Of a stretch of 64,000 bases of DNA, positions 26,004 through 37,908 are shown piece after piece; within the stretch, counting starts at the first letter, position 1; every line of letters begins with the position of its first letter. Made by a program: the position numbers and the translations under genes. The notes under the pieces were generated by a model. It was not told the origin of the DNA, searched no databases, and was given only the letters and a program-made list of their open reading frames with translations. This stretch comes from Petrolisthes cinctipes (taxonomy: Eukaryota > Arthropoda > Malacostraca > Decapoda > Porcellanidae), in assembly GCA_033782935.1 (NCBI GenBank), contig JAWQEG010001234.1, positions 690,501 through 754,500 on the forward strand. Reading direction: 5' to 3'.

Positions 26004-27279
26004 CAAGCCCAAAACATACTGAAAATGATTTTTTAGGTGCCCAAAAGTCGATATGTGCATGCATCTTCTGTACCCGTTTATATCTCAAATTCAGGCTCAA
26101 AACACCCAAAAAATTCGATATTTTGGGGTCCCAGAAGTGATCTGTACATGCCTACTCAGATACAGGCCCAAAACATGCTGAAAATCGATATTTTAGGTGC
26201 CAGAAGTCAATATGTGTATGCATCTTCTGCACTCGTATATATCTCAAATTCAACCTCAAAACACCCGAAAATTCGAAATTTTTGGGTATCAGAAGCGATC
26301 TGTACATGCCTACTCAGAGCTAGAATGTTTTTAAAATATAGGCTCAAAACATGCTAAAAATAGATATTTTAAGTGTCCAAAGTCGATAGGTGCATGCATC
26401 TTCTGTACCCATTTATATATCAAATTCAGGCTAAAAACAACCGAAAATTTGATATTTTTGGGTCCCAGAAGAGATCTGTACATGCCTACTCCGTGTTAAA
26501 GTATTTTCAAAATACAGGCCCAAAACATACTGAAAATCGATCTTTTAGGTGCCCAAAAGTCGATATGTGCATGAATCTTCTGTTCCCGTTTATATCTTAA
26601 ATTCAGGCTCAAAACACCCGAAAATTCGATATTTTGGGGTCCCAGAAGCGATCTGTACATGCCTACTCAGTGCTAGAATATTTTCAAAATATAGGCCCAA
26701 AACATGCTAAAAATCGATATTTTAAGTTCCCAAAGTCGATATCTCAAATTCAGGACCAAAACACCCGAAAATTCGATATTTGGTGGTCCCAGAAGCGATC
26801 TGTACATGCCTACTCCGTGTTAGAGTATTTTCAATATACAGGCCCAAAACATACTGAAAATCGATCGTTTAGGTGCCCAAAAGTCGATATGTGGATGCAT
26901 CTTCTGTACCCGTTTATATCTAGAGTAAAGGCTCCAAACACCCGAAAATTCGATATTTTGGGGTCCCAGAAGCGATCTGTACTTGCCTACTCCATGTTAG
27001 AGTATTTTCAAAATACAGGCCCAAAACATGCTAAAAGTCGATATTTTAGGTGACCAAAGTCAATATGTGTATGCATCTTCTACACCCGTTTATATCCCAA
27101 ATTCAACCTCAAAACACCCGAAAATTCGATATTTTTGGGTCCCTGAAGCGATCTGTACATGCCTACTCAGTGCTAGAATGTTTTCAAAATATAGGCTCAA
27201 AACATGCTAAAAATTGATATTTTAAGTGTCCAAAGTCGATATGTGCATGCATCTTCTGTACCCGTTTATATTTCAAATT

Positions 27280-27367
27280 CAGGCTCAAAACACCCGAAAA
27301 TTCGATATTTTGGGGTCCCAGAAGTGATCTGTACAAGCCTACTTAGTGCTAGAATATTTTCAAAATA
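27280..27367 (+). repeat. Half-unit A (88 bp) of the exemplar monomer
   Basis: This half runs from CAGGCTCAAAAC to TCAAAATA. It contains the AAAATTCGATATTTTGGGG block and the TGTACA..GCC block. It aligns base for base with half B, which starts 88 bp downstream. The best agreement is in the first 30 bases and in the TGT.CATGC motif at offset 51-59; the last 20 bases are most diverged. Confidence 0.85.
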
Positions 27368-27455
27368 TAGGCTCAAAACATGCTAAAAATTGATATATTA
27401 AGTGTCCAAAGTCGATATGTGCATGCATCTTCAGTACCTGTTTATATCTCAAATT
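27368..27455 (+). repeat. Half-unit B (88 bp) of the exemplar monomer
   Basis: This half runs from TAGGCTCAAAACATGCT to CTCAAATT. It carries the second GATAT.TTA block and the GTGCATGCATC block, at the same offsets as TTCGATATTTTGG and TGTACATGCC in half A. On consensus-like sequences I counted about 58 matches in 88 ungapped positions, far above the roughly 30% expected for unrelated AT-rich DNA. This supports an ancestral 88-bp repeat that doubled to make the present unit. Confidence 0.85.
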
Positions 27456-28422
27456 CAGGCTCAAAACACCCGAAAATTCGATATTTTTGGGTCCCAGAAG
27501 CGATCTGTACATGCCTACTCAGTGCTAGAATGTTTTCAAAATATAGGCTCAAAACATGCTAAAAATCGATATTTTAAGTGTCCAAAGTTGATATGTGCAT
27601 TCATCTTCTGTAACCGTTTATATCTCAAATTCAGGCTCAAAACACCTTAAAATTAGATATTTTGGGGTTCCAGAAGCGATCTGTACATGCCTACTCAGTG
27701 CTAGAATATTTTCTAAATATAGGCCCAAAACATGCTCAATATCGATATTTTAGGTGCCCAAAGTCGATATCTCAAATTCAGGCCCAAAACACCCGAAAAT
27801 TCGATATTTTGAGGTCCCAGAAGCGATCTGTACTTGCCTACTCCGTGTTAGAGTATTTCTAAAATACAGGCCCAAAACATACTGAAAATCGATATTTTAG
27901 GTGCCCAAAAGTCGATATGTGCATGCATCTTCCGTACTCGTTTATATCTCAAATTCAGGCTCCAAACACCCGAAAATTCGATATTTTGGGGTCCCAGAAG
28001 CGATCTGTACATGCCTACTCAGATACAGGCCCAAAACATGCTGATAATCGATATTTTAGGTGCCCAAACTCAATATGTGTATGCATCTTCTGAACCCGTA
28101 TATATACTAAATTCAACCTCAAAACACCCGAAACTTCGATATTTTTGGGTCCCAGAAGCGATCTGTACATGCCTACTCAGTGCTAGAATGTTTTCAAAAT
28201 ATAGGCTCAAAACATGCTAAAAATCGATATTTTAAGTGCCCAAAGTCTATATGTCCATGCATCTTCTGTACCCGTTTATATCTCAAAATCAGGCTCAAAA
28301 CACCCGAAAATTCGGTATTTTTGGGTCCTAGAAGCGATCTGTACATGCTTACTCCGTGTTAGAGTATTTTCAATATACAGGCTCAAAACATACTTAAAAT
28401 CGATCTTTAAGGTGCCCAAAAG
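27431..28422 (+). repeat. Linker of ordinary monomers between HOR copies A and B
   Basis: About 1 kb of normal 176-, 177-, 158- and 147-bp monomers. It has no counterpart after copy B, where the sequence instead turns into CACCTTAAAATTCG units from about 36,200. Parts resemble units within copy A (for example the ATTCATCTTCTGTAACCG unit at about 27,600 and 21,545). No gene is present. Confidence 0.75.
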
Positions 28423-31400
28423 TCGATATGTGCATGCATCTTCTGTACCCGTTTATATCTCAAATTGAGGCTCCAAACACACGAAAATTCGATATTTTGG
28501 GGTCCCTGAAGCGATCTGTACTTGCGTACTCCGTGTTAGAGTATTTTCAAAATACAGGCCCAAAACATACTGAAATCGATATTTTAGGTGACCAAAGTCA
28601 ATATGTGTATGCATCTTCTGCACCTGTTTATATCCCGAATTCAACCTCAAAACACCCGAATATTCGATATTTTTGGGTCCCAGAAGCGATCTGTACATGC
28701 CTACTCAGTGCTAGAATGTTTTCAATATACAGGCCCAAAACATACTGAAAATCGATCTTTTAGGTGCCCAAAAGTCGATATGTGCATGCATCTTCTGTAC
28801 CCGTTTATATCTAAAATTCAGGCTCCAAACACCCGAATATTCGATATTTTTGGGTCCCAGAAGCGATCTGTACATGCCTACTCAGTGCTAGAATGTTTTC
28901 AAAATATAGGCTCAAAACATGCTAAAATTCGATATTTTAAGTGTCCAAAGTTGATATGTGCATTTATCTTCTGTAACCGTTTATATCTCAAATTCAGGCT
29001 CAAAACACCTTAAAATTCGATATTTTGGGGTCCTAGAAGCGATCTGTACATGCCTACTCAGAGCTAGAATATTTTCGAAATATAGGCCCAAAACATTCTA
29101 AAAATCGATATTTTAGTTGCCCAAACTCGATATCTGAAATTCAGGCCCAAAACACCCGAAAATTCGATATTTTGGGTTCCCAGAAGCGATCTGTACATGC
29201 CTACTCCGTGTTAGAGTGTTTTCGAAATACAGGCCCAAAACATGCTCAAAATCGATATTTTTGGTGACCAAAGTCAATATGTGTATGCATCTTCTGCACC
29301 CGTTTATATCCCAAATTCAACCTCAACAAACCCGAAAATTCGATATTTTGGGGTCCCAGAAGCGATCTGTACATGCCTACTCAGTGCTAGAATGTTTTCA
29401 AAATATAGGCCGAAAACATGGTTAAAATCGATATTTTAGGTGCCCAAAGTCGATATCTCAAATTCAGGCCTAAAACACCCGAAAATTCGATATTTTGGGG
29501 TCCCAGAAGCGATCTGTACATGCCTACTCCGTGTTAGAGTATTTTCAAAGTACAGTCCCAAAACATACTGAAAATTGATATTTTAGGTGCCCTAAAGTCG
29601 ATATGTGCATGCATCTTCTGTACCCGTTTATATCTCAAATTCAAGCTCCAAACACCCGAAAATTCGATATTTTGGGGTCCCAGAAGCGATCTGTAGATGC
29701 CTACTCTTATACAGGTCCAAAACATGCTGAAAATCGATATTTTAGGTGCCCAAAGTCAATATGTGTATGCATCTTCTGCACCCGTTTATATCCCAAATTC
29801 AACCTCAAAACACCCGAAAATTCGGTATTTTTGGGTCCTAGAAGCGATCTCTACATGCCTACTCCTAGTTAGAATGTTTTCAAGATACAGACCCAAAACA
29901 TGCTCAAAATCGATATTTTAGGTGCCCAAAAGTCGATATGTGCATGCATCTTCTGTACCCGTTTATATCTCAAATTCAGGCTCAAAATACCCGAAAATTC
30001 GATATTTTTGGGTCCCAGAAGCGATCTGTACATGCCTACTCTTAGTTATAATGTTTACAAAATACAGGCCCAAAACATGCTGAAAATCGATATTTTAGGT
30101 GACCAAAGTCAATATATGTATGCATCTTCTGCACCCGTTTTTATCCAAAATTCAACCTCAAAACACCCGAAAACTTGATATTTTTGGGTCCCAGAAGTGA
30201 TCTGTACATGCCTACTCAGTGCTAGAATGTTTTCAAAATATAGGTTAAAAACATGCTAAAAATCGATATTTTAAGTGTCCAAAGTCGATATGTGCATGAA
30301 TCTTCTGTAACCGTTTATATCTCAAATTCAGGCTCAAAACATCTGAAAATTCGATTTTTTTGGGTCCTAGAAGCGATCTCTACATGCCTTCTTCTAGTTA
30401 GAATGTTTTCAAGATATAGACCCAAAACATGCTCAAAATCGATATTTTAGGTGCCTAAAAGTCGATATGTGAATGCATCTTCTGTACCCGTTTATATCTC
30501 AAATTCAGGCTCCAAACACCCGAAAATTCGATATTTTGGAGTCCCAGAATCGATCTGTACATGCCTACTCAGATACAGGCCCAAAACATGCTGAAAATCG
30601 ATATTTTAGGTGCCCAAAGAAATTATGTGTATGCATCTTTTGCACTCGTTTATATCTCAAATTCAACCTCAAAACACCCGAAAATTCGGTATTTTTGGGA
30701 CCTAGAAGCGATCTCTACATGCCTACTCCTAGTTAGAATGTTTTCAAGATACAGACCCAAAACATGCTCAAAATCGATATTTTAGGTGCCCAAAAGTCGA
30801 TATGTGTATGCATCTTCTGTACCCGTTTATATCTCAAATTCAGGCTCAAAACACCCGAAAATTCGATATTTTGGGGTCCCAGAAGCGATCTGTGCTGGCC
30901 TACTCCGTGTTTGAGTATTTTCAAAATACAGGCCCAAAACATACTGAAAATCGATCTTTTAATGCCCAAAAGTCGATATGTGCATGCATCTTCCGTACCC
31001 GTTTATATCTCAAATTCAGGCTCCAAACACCCGAAAATTCGATATTTTGGGGTCCCTGAAGCGATCTGTACATGCCTACTCAGATACAGGCCCAAAACAT
31101 GCTGAAAATCGATATTTTAGGTGCCCAAACTCAATATGTGTATGCATCTTCTGCACCCGTATATATACTAAATTCAACCTCAAAACACCCGAAAATTCGA
31201 TATTTTTGGGTCCCAGAAGCAATCTGTACATGCCTACTCAGTGCTAGAATGTTTTCAAAATATAGGCTCAAAACATGCTAAAAATTGATATTTTAAGTGT
31301 CCAAAGTCGATATGTCCATGCATCTTCTGTACCCGTTTATATATCAAAATCAGGCTCAAAACACCCGAAAATTCGATATTTTTGGGTCCTAGAAGCGATC

Positions 31401-34400
31401 TGTACATGCCTACTCCTAGTTAGAATGTTTTCAAGATACAGACCCAAAACATGCTCAAAATCGATATTTTAGGTGCCCAAAAGTCGATATGTACATGCAT
31501 ATTCTTTACCCGTTTATATCTCAAATTCAGGCTCAAAACACCTGAAAATTCGATATTTTGGGGTCCCAGAAGCGATCTGTACATGCCTACTCAGTGCTAG
31601 AATGTTTTCAAAATATAGGCCAAAAACATGCTAAAAATCGATATTTTAGGTGCTCAAAGTCGATATCTCAAATTCAGGCTCAAAACACCCGAAAATTCGA
31701 TATTTTGGGGTCCCAGAAGTGATCTGTACATGCCTACTTAGTGCTAGAATATTTTCAAAATATAGGCCAAAAACATGCTAAAAATCGATATTTTAGGTGC
31801 CCAAAGTCGATATGTGCATGCATCTTCTGTACCCGTTTATATATCAAATTCAGGCTTAAAACACCCAAAAATTCGGTATTTTTGGGTCCTAGAAGCGATC
31901 TGTACATGCCTACTCAGATACAGGCCCAAAACATGCTCAAAATCGATTTTTAGGTGCCCAAGATCAATATGTGTATTCATCTTCTGCACTCTTTTATATC
32001 TCAAATTCAACCTCAAAACACCCGAAAATTCGATATTTTTGGGTCCCATAAGCGATCTGTACATGCCTACTCAGTGCTAGAATATTTTCAAAATATAGGC
32101 TCAAAACATGCTAAAAATCGATACTTTAAGTGTCCAAAGTCGATATGTGCATGCATCTGCTGTACCCGTTTATATCTCAAATTCAGGCTCAAAACACCCG
32201 AAAATTCGGTATTTTTGGGTCCTAGAAGCGATCTGTACATGCCTACTCCTAGTTAGAAGGTTTTCAAGATACAGACCCAAAGCATGCTCAAAATCGATAT
32301 TTTAGGTGCCCAAAAGTCGATATGTGCCAGCATCTTCAGTACCTGTTTATATCTCAAATTCTGGCTCAAAACACCCGAAAATTCGATATTTTTGGGTCCC
32401 AGAAGCGATTTGTACATGCCTACTCAGTGCTAGAATGTTTTCAAAATATAGGCTCAAAACATGCTAAAATTCGATATTTTAAATGTCCAAAGTTGATATG
32501 TGCATTCATCTTCTGTACCCGTTTATATCTCAAATTCAGGCTCAAAACACCCGAAAATTCGATATTTTTGGGTCCCAGAAGCGATCTGTACATGCCTACT
32601 TAGTGCTAGAATGTTTTCAAAATATAGGCCCAAAACATGCTAAAAATCGATATTTTAGGTGCCCAAACACGATATCTTAAATTCAGGCCCAAAACACCCG
32701 AAAATTCGATATTTTGGGGTCCCAGAAGCGATCTGTACATGCCTACTCCGTGTAGGAGTATTTTCAAAATACAGGCCCAAAACATACTGAAAATCGATAT
32801 TTTAGTTGCCCAAAAGTCGATATGTGGATGCATCTTCCGTACCCGTTTATATCTCAAATTCAAACTCCAAACACCCGAAAATTCGATATTTTGGGGTCCC
32901 AGAAGCGATCTGTACATGCCTACTCAGATACAGGTCCAAAACATGCTGGAAATCGATATTTTAGGTGCCCAAAATCAATATGTGTATGCATCTTTTGCAC
33001 CCGTTTATATCCCAAATTCAATCTCAAAACACCCGAAAACTCGATATTTTTGGGTCCCAGAAGCGATCTGTACATGCCTACTCAGTGCTAGAATATTTTC
33101 GAAAAAGAGGCCCAAAACATTCTAAAAATCGATATTTTAGGTGCCCAAACTCGATATCTCAAATTCAGGCCCAAAACACCCGAAAATTCGATATTTTGGG
33201 GTCCCAGAAGCAATCTGTACATACCTACTCCGTGTTAGGGTATTTTCAAAATACAGGCCCAAAACATGCTCAAAATCGAAATTTTTGGTGACCAAAATCG
33301 ATATGTGCATGTATCTTCTGTACCCGTTTATATCTCAAATTCAAGCTCCAAACACCCTAAAATTCGATATTTTGGGGTCCCAGAAGTGATCTGTACATGT
33401 CTACTTAGTGTTAGAATATTTTCAAAATATAGGCCCAAAACATGCTAAAAATCGATATTTTAGGTGCCCAAAGTCGATATCTCAAATTCAGGCCCAAAAC
33501 ACCCGAAAATTCGATATTTTGGGGTCCCAGAAGCGAACTGTACATGCCTACTCCGTGTTAGAGTATTTTCAAAGTACAGGCCCAAAACATACTGAAAATC
33601 GATATTTTTGGTGCCCAAAAGTCGATATGTGCATGCATCTTCTGTACCCGTTTATATCTCAAATTCAAGCTCCAAACACCCGAAAATTCGATATTTTGGG
33701 GTCCCAGAAGCGATTTGTACATGCCTACTCTGATACAGGTCCAAAACATTCTGAAAATCGATATTTTAGGTGCCCAAAGGCAATATGTGTATGCATCTTC
33801 TGCACCAGTTTATATCCCAAATTCAACCTCAAAACACCCGAAAATTCGGTATTTTTGGGTCCAAGAAGCGATCTCTACATGCCTACTCCTAGTTAGAATG
33901 TTTTCAAGATACCGAACCAAAACATGCTTAAAATCGATATTTTAGGTGCCCAAAAGTCGATATGTGCATGCATCTTCCGTATCCGCTTATATCTCAAATT
34001 CAGGCTCGAAACACCCGAAAATTCGATATTTTGGGGTCCCAGAAGCGATTTGTACATTTCCTACTCAGTGCTAGAATGTTTTCAAAATATATGCCCAAAA
34101 CATGCTAAAAATCGATATTTTAGGTGCCCAAAAGTCGATATATGGATGCATCTTCTGTACCCGTTTATATCTCAAATTCAAGCTCCAAACACCCGAAAAT
34201 TCGATATTTTTGGGTCCCAGAAGCGATATGTACATGCCTACTCAATGCTAGAATGTTTTCAAAATATAGGCCCATAACATGCTAAAAATCGATATTTTAG
34301 GTGCCCAAAGTCGATATCTCAAATTCAGGCCCAAAACACCCGAAAACTCGATATTTTGGGGTCCCAGAAGCGATCTGTACTTGCCTACTCCGTGTTAGAG

Positions 34401-36164
34401 TATTTTCAAAATACAGGCCCAAAACATACTAAAAATCGATCTTTTAGGTGCCCAAAAGTCGATATGTGCATGCATCTTCCGTACCCGTTTATATCTCAAA
34501 TTCAGGTTCAAAACACCCAAAAATTCGATATTTTGGGGTCCCAGAAGTGATCTGTACAAGCGTACTTAGTGGTAGAATATTTTCAAAATATAGGCCCAAA
34601 ACATGCTAAAAATCTATATTTTAGGTGCCCAAAGTCGATATCTCAAATTCAGGCCCAAATCACCCGAAAATTCGATATTTTGGGGTCCCTGAAGCGAACT
34701 GTACATGCCTACTCCGTGTTAGAGTATTTTAAAAAAACAAGCCCAAAACATACTGAAAATGATTTTTTAGGTGCCCAAAAGTCGATATGTGCATGCATCT
34801 TCTGTACCCGTTTATATCTCAAATTCAGGCTCAAAACACCCAAAAAATTCGATATTTTGGGGTCCCAGAAGTGATCTGTACATGCCTACTCAGATACAGG
34901 CCCAAAACATGCTGAAAATCGATATTTTAGGTGCCAGAAGTCAATATGTGTATGCATCTTCTGCACTCGTATATATCTCAAATTCAACCTCAAAACACCC
35001 GAAAATTCGAAATTTTTGGGTATCAGAAGCGATCTGTACATGCCTACTCAGAGCTAGAATGTTTTTAAAATATAGGCTCAAAACATGCTAAAAATAGATA
35101 TTTTAAGTGTCCAAAGTCGATAGGTGCATGCATCTTCTGTACCCATTTATATCTCAAATTCAGGCTAAAAACAACCGAAAATTTGATATTTTTGCGTCCC
35201 AGAAGAGATCTGTACATGCCTACTCCGTGTTAAAGTATTTTCAAAATACAGGCCCAAAACATACTGAAAATCGATCTTTCAGGTGCCCAAAAGTCGATAT
35301 GTGCATGAATCTTCTGTTCCCGTTTATATCTTAAATTCAGGCTCATAACACCCGAAAATTCGATATTTTGGGGTCCCAGAAGCGATCTGTACATGCCTAC
35401 TCAGTGCTAGAATATTTTCAAAATATAGTCCCAAAACATGCTAAAAATCGATATTTTAAGTTCCCAAAGTCGATATCTCAAATTCAGGACCAAAACACCC
35501 GAAAATTCGATATTTGGTGGTCCCAGAAGCGATCTGTACATGCCTACTCCGTGTTAGAGTATTTTCAATTTACAGGCCCAAAACATACTGAAAATCGATC
35601 GTTTAGGTGCCCAAAAGTCGATATGTGGATGCATCTTCTGTACCCGTTTATATCTCAAGTAAAGGCTCCAAACACCCGAAAATTCGATATTTTGGGGTCC
35701 CAGAAGCGATCTGTACTTGCCTACGCCATGTTAGAGTATTTTCAAAATACAGGCCCAAAACATGCTAAAAGTCGATATTTTAGGTGACCAAAGTCAATAT
35801 GTGTATGCATCTTCTACACCCGTTTATATCCCAAATTCAACCTCAAAACACCCGAAAATTCGATATTTTTGGGTCCCTGAAGCGATCTGTACATGCCTAC
35901 TCAGTGCTAGAATGTTTTCAAAATATAGGCTCAAAACATGCTAAAAATTGATATTTTAAGTGTCCAAAGTCGATATGTGCATGCATCTTCTGTACCCGTT
36001 TATATTTCAAATTCAGGCTCAAAACACCCGAAAATTCGATATTTTGGGGTCCCAGAAGTGATCTGTACAAGCCTACTTAGTGCTAGAATATTTTCAAAAT
36101 ATAGGCTCAAAACATGCTAAAAATTGATATTTTAAGTGTCCAAAGTCGATATGTGCATGCATCT
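28423..36164 (+). repeat. Region 3 HOR copy B
   Basis: Repeats copy A with these differences: one 176-bp monomer is missing (present at about 22,570-22,750 in A); about 333 bp extra near 31,905-32,240, fitting a 158-bp plus a 176-bp unit minus one base; and about 1,160 bp extra near 33,030-34,190. The TAAAAAAACAAGCCC run at 34,731 matches 25,997 in copy A at an offset of 8,734. Shared rare variants such as GTGCTGGCCTACTCCGTGTT (23,651 and 30,892) show common descent. Confidence 0.85.
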
Positions 36165-37908
36165 TCTGTACCCGTTTATATCTCAAATTCAGGCTCAAAA
36201 CACCTTAAAATTCGATATTTTGGGGTCCCAGAAGTGATCTGTACATGTCTACTTAGTGTTAGAATATTTTCAAAATATAGGCCCAAAACATGCTCAAAAT
36301 CGATATTTTACGTGCTCAAAATCGATATCTCAATTTCCCGCCCAAAACACCCGAAAATTCGATATTTTGGGGTCCCATAAGCGAACTGTTCACGCCTACT
36401 CCGTGTTAAAGTATTTTCAAAGTACAGGCCCAAAACATACTGAAAATCGATATTTTAGGTGCCCAAAAGTCTATATGTGCATGCATCTTCTGTACCCGTT
36501 TATATCTCAAATTCAAGCTCCAAACACCCGAAAATTCGATATTTAGGGGTCCCAAAAGCGATCTGTACATGCCTACTCAGAAACAGGTACAAAACATGCT
36601 GAAAATCGATATTTTAGGTGCCCAAAGTCAATATGTGTATGCATCTTCTGCACCCGTTTATATCTCAAATTCATCCTCAAAACACCCGAAAATTCGGTAT
36701 TTTTGGGTCCTAGAAGCGATCTGTACATGCCTACTCCTAGTTAGAATGTTTTCAAGATACAGACACAAAAACATGTTCAAAATCGATATTTTAGGTGCCC
36801 AAAAGTCGATATATGATGCATCTTCTGTACACGTTTAAATCTCAAATTCAGGCCCAAAACACCCGAAAATTCAATATTTTGGGGTCCCAGAAGCGATCTG
36901 TACATGCCTACTCCGTGTTAGAGTATTTTCAATATACAGGCCCAAAACATGCTCAAAATCGATATTTTAGGTGCCCAAAGTCAATATGTGTATGCATCTT
37001 CAGCACTCGTTTATATCTCAAATTCAACCTCAAAACACCCGAAAACTCGATATTTTTGGGTCCCAGAAGCGATCTGTACATGCCTACTCAGTGCTAGAAT
37101 ATTTTCAAAATATAGGCTCGAAACATGCTAAAAATCAATATTTTAATTGTCTAAAGTCGATATGTGCATGCACCTGCTGTACCCGTTTATATCTCAAATT
37201 CAGGATCAAAACACTTGAAAATTCGGTATTTTTGGGTCCTAGAAGCGATCTGTACATGCCTACCACTAGTTAGAAGGTTTTTAAGATACAGACCCAAAAC
37301 ATGCTCAAAATCGATATTTTAGGTGCCCAAAAGTCGATATGTGCATGCATCTTCAGTACCTGTTTATATCTCAAATTCAGGCTCAAAACACCCGAAAATT
37401 CAATATTTTTGGGTCGCAGAAGCGATCTGTACATGCCTACTCAGTGCTATAATGTTTTCAAAATATAGGCTAAAAACATGCTAAAAATCGATATATTAAG
37501 TGTCCAAAGTTGATATGTGAATTCATCTTCTGTAACCGTTTATATCTCAAATTCAGGCTCAAAACACCTTAAAATTCGATATTTTGGGGTACCAGAAGTG
37601 ATCTGTACATGTTTACTTAGTGTTAGAATATTTTCAAAATATAGGCCCAAAACATGCTAAAAATCGATATTTTAGGTGCCCAAAGTCGATATCTCAAATT
37701 CAGGCCCAAAACACCCGAAAATTCGATATTTTGGGGTCCCAGAAGCGAACTGTACTTGCCTACTCCGTGTTAGAGTATTTTCAAAATACAGGCCCACAAC
37801 ATACTGAAAATCGATATTTTAGGAGCCCAAAAGTCGATATGTGGATGCATCTTCTGTACCCGTTTATATCTCAAATTCAAACTCCAAACACCCGAAAATT
37901 CGATATTT
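36165..37908 (+). repeat. Transition between regions 3 and 4, including one 1,029-bp period
   Basis: Starts with a block containing CACCTTAAAATTCG, TTTACGTGCTCAAA and TTTCCCGCCC (36,205-36,340), which recurs in region 4 near 41,236, 45,387, 48,337 and 52,487. From about 36,880 a segment is repeated 1,029 bp downstream (36,949 to 37,978; 37,620 to 38,649). That period fits six monomers of mixed length. No gene is present. Confidence 0.78.

Larger units (their letters stand above)
21005..27430 (+). repeat. Region 3 HOR copy A
   Basis: Long block repeated downstream as copy B. Offsets change in steps: about 7,418 (21,005-21,690), 7,417 (to about 22,560), 7,241 (about 22,760-24,640), 7,574 (about 24,640-25,460) and 8,734 (about 25,500-27,430). 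Each step reflects whole monomers or short runs gained or lost. Private markers include ATCAAATATTTTAG at about 21,687 and a TCTAGAGTAAAGG variant near 26,919. Confidence 0.85.
27280..27455 (+). repeat. Exemplar canonical 176-bp monomer
   Basis: This is a representative full-length unit, chosen because its neighbours are also 176 bp: the ATG of AAAACATGCT falls at 27,028, 27,204, 27,380 and 27,556, each 176 bp apart. I phase the unit to start at CAGGCTCAAAAC so that its two 88-bp halves are easy to compare. The 176-bp class usually carries AAGTGTCCAAAGTCGATATG in half B. Confidence 0.95.

Noticed and set aside
27280..27455. CENP-B box-like match at CCCGAAAATTCG
   Set aside because: Compared with the reverse complement of the mammalian box (CCCG, two bases, T, four bases, CGAA), the second CG lies one base too early and the central T is A. 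It is not a match.
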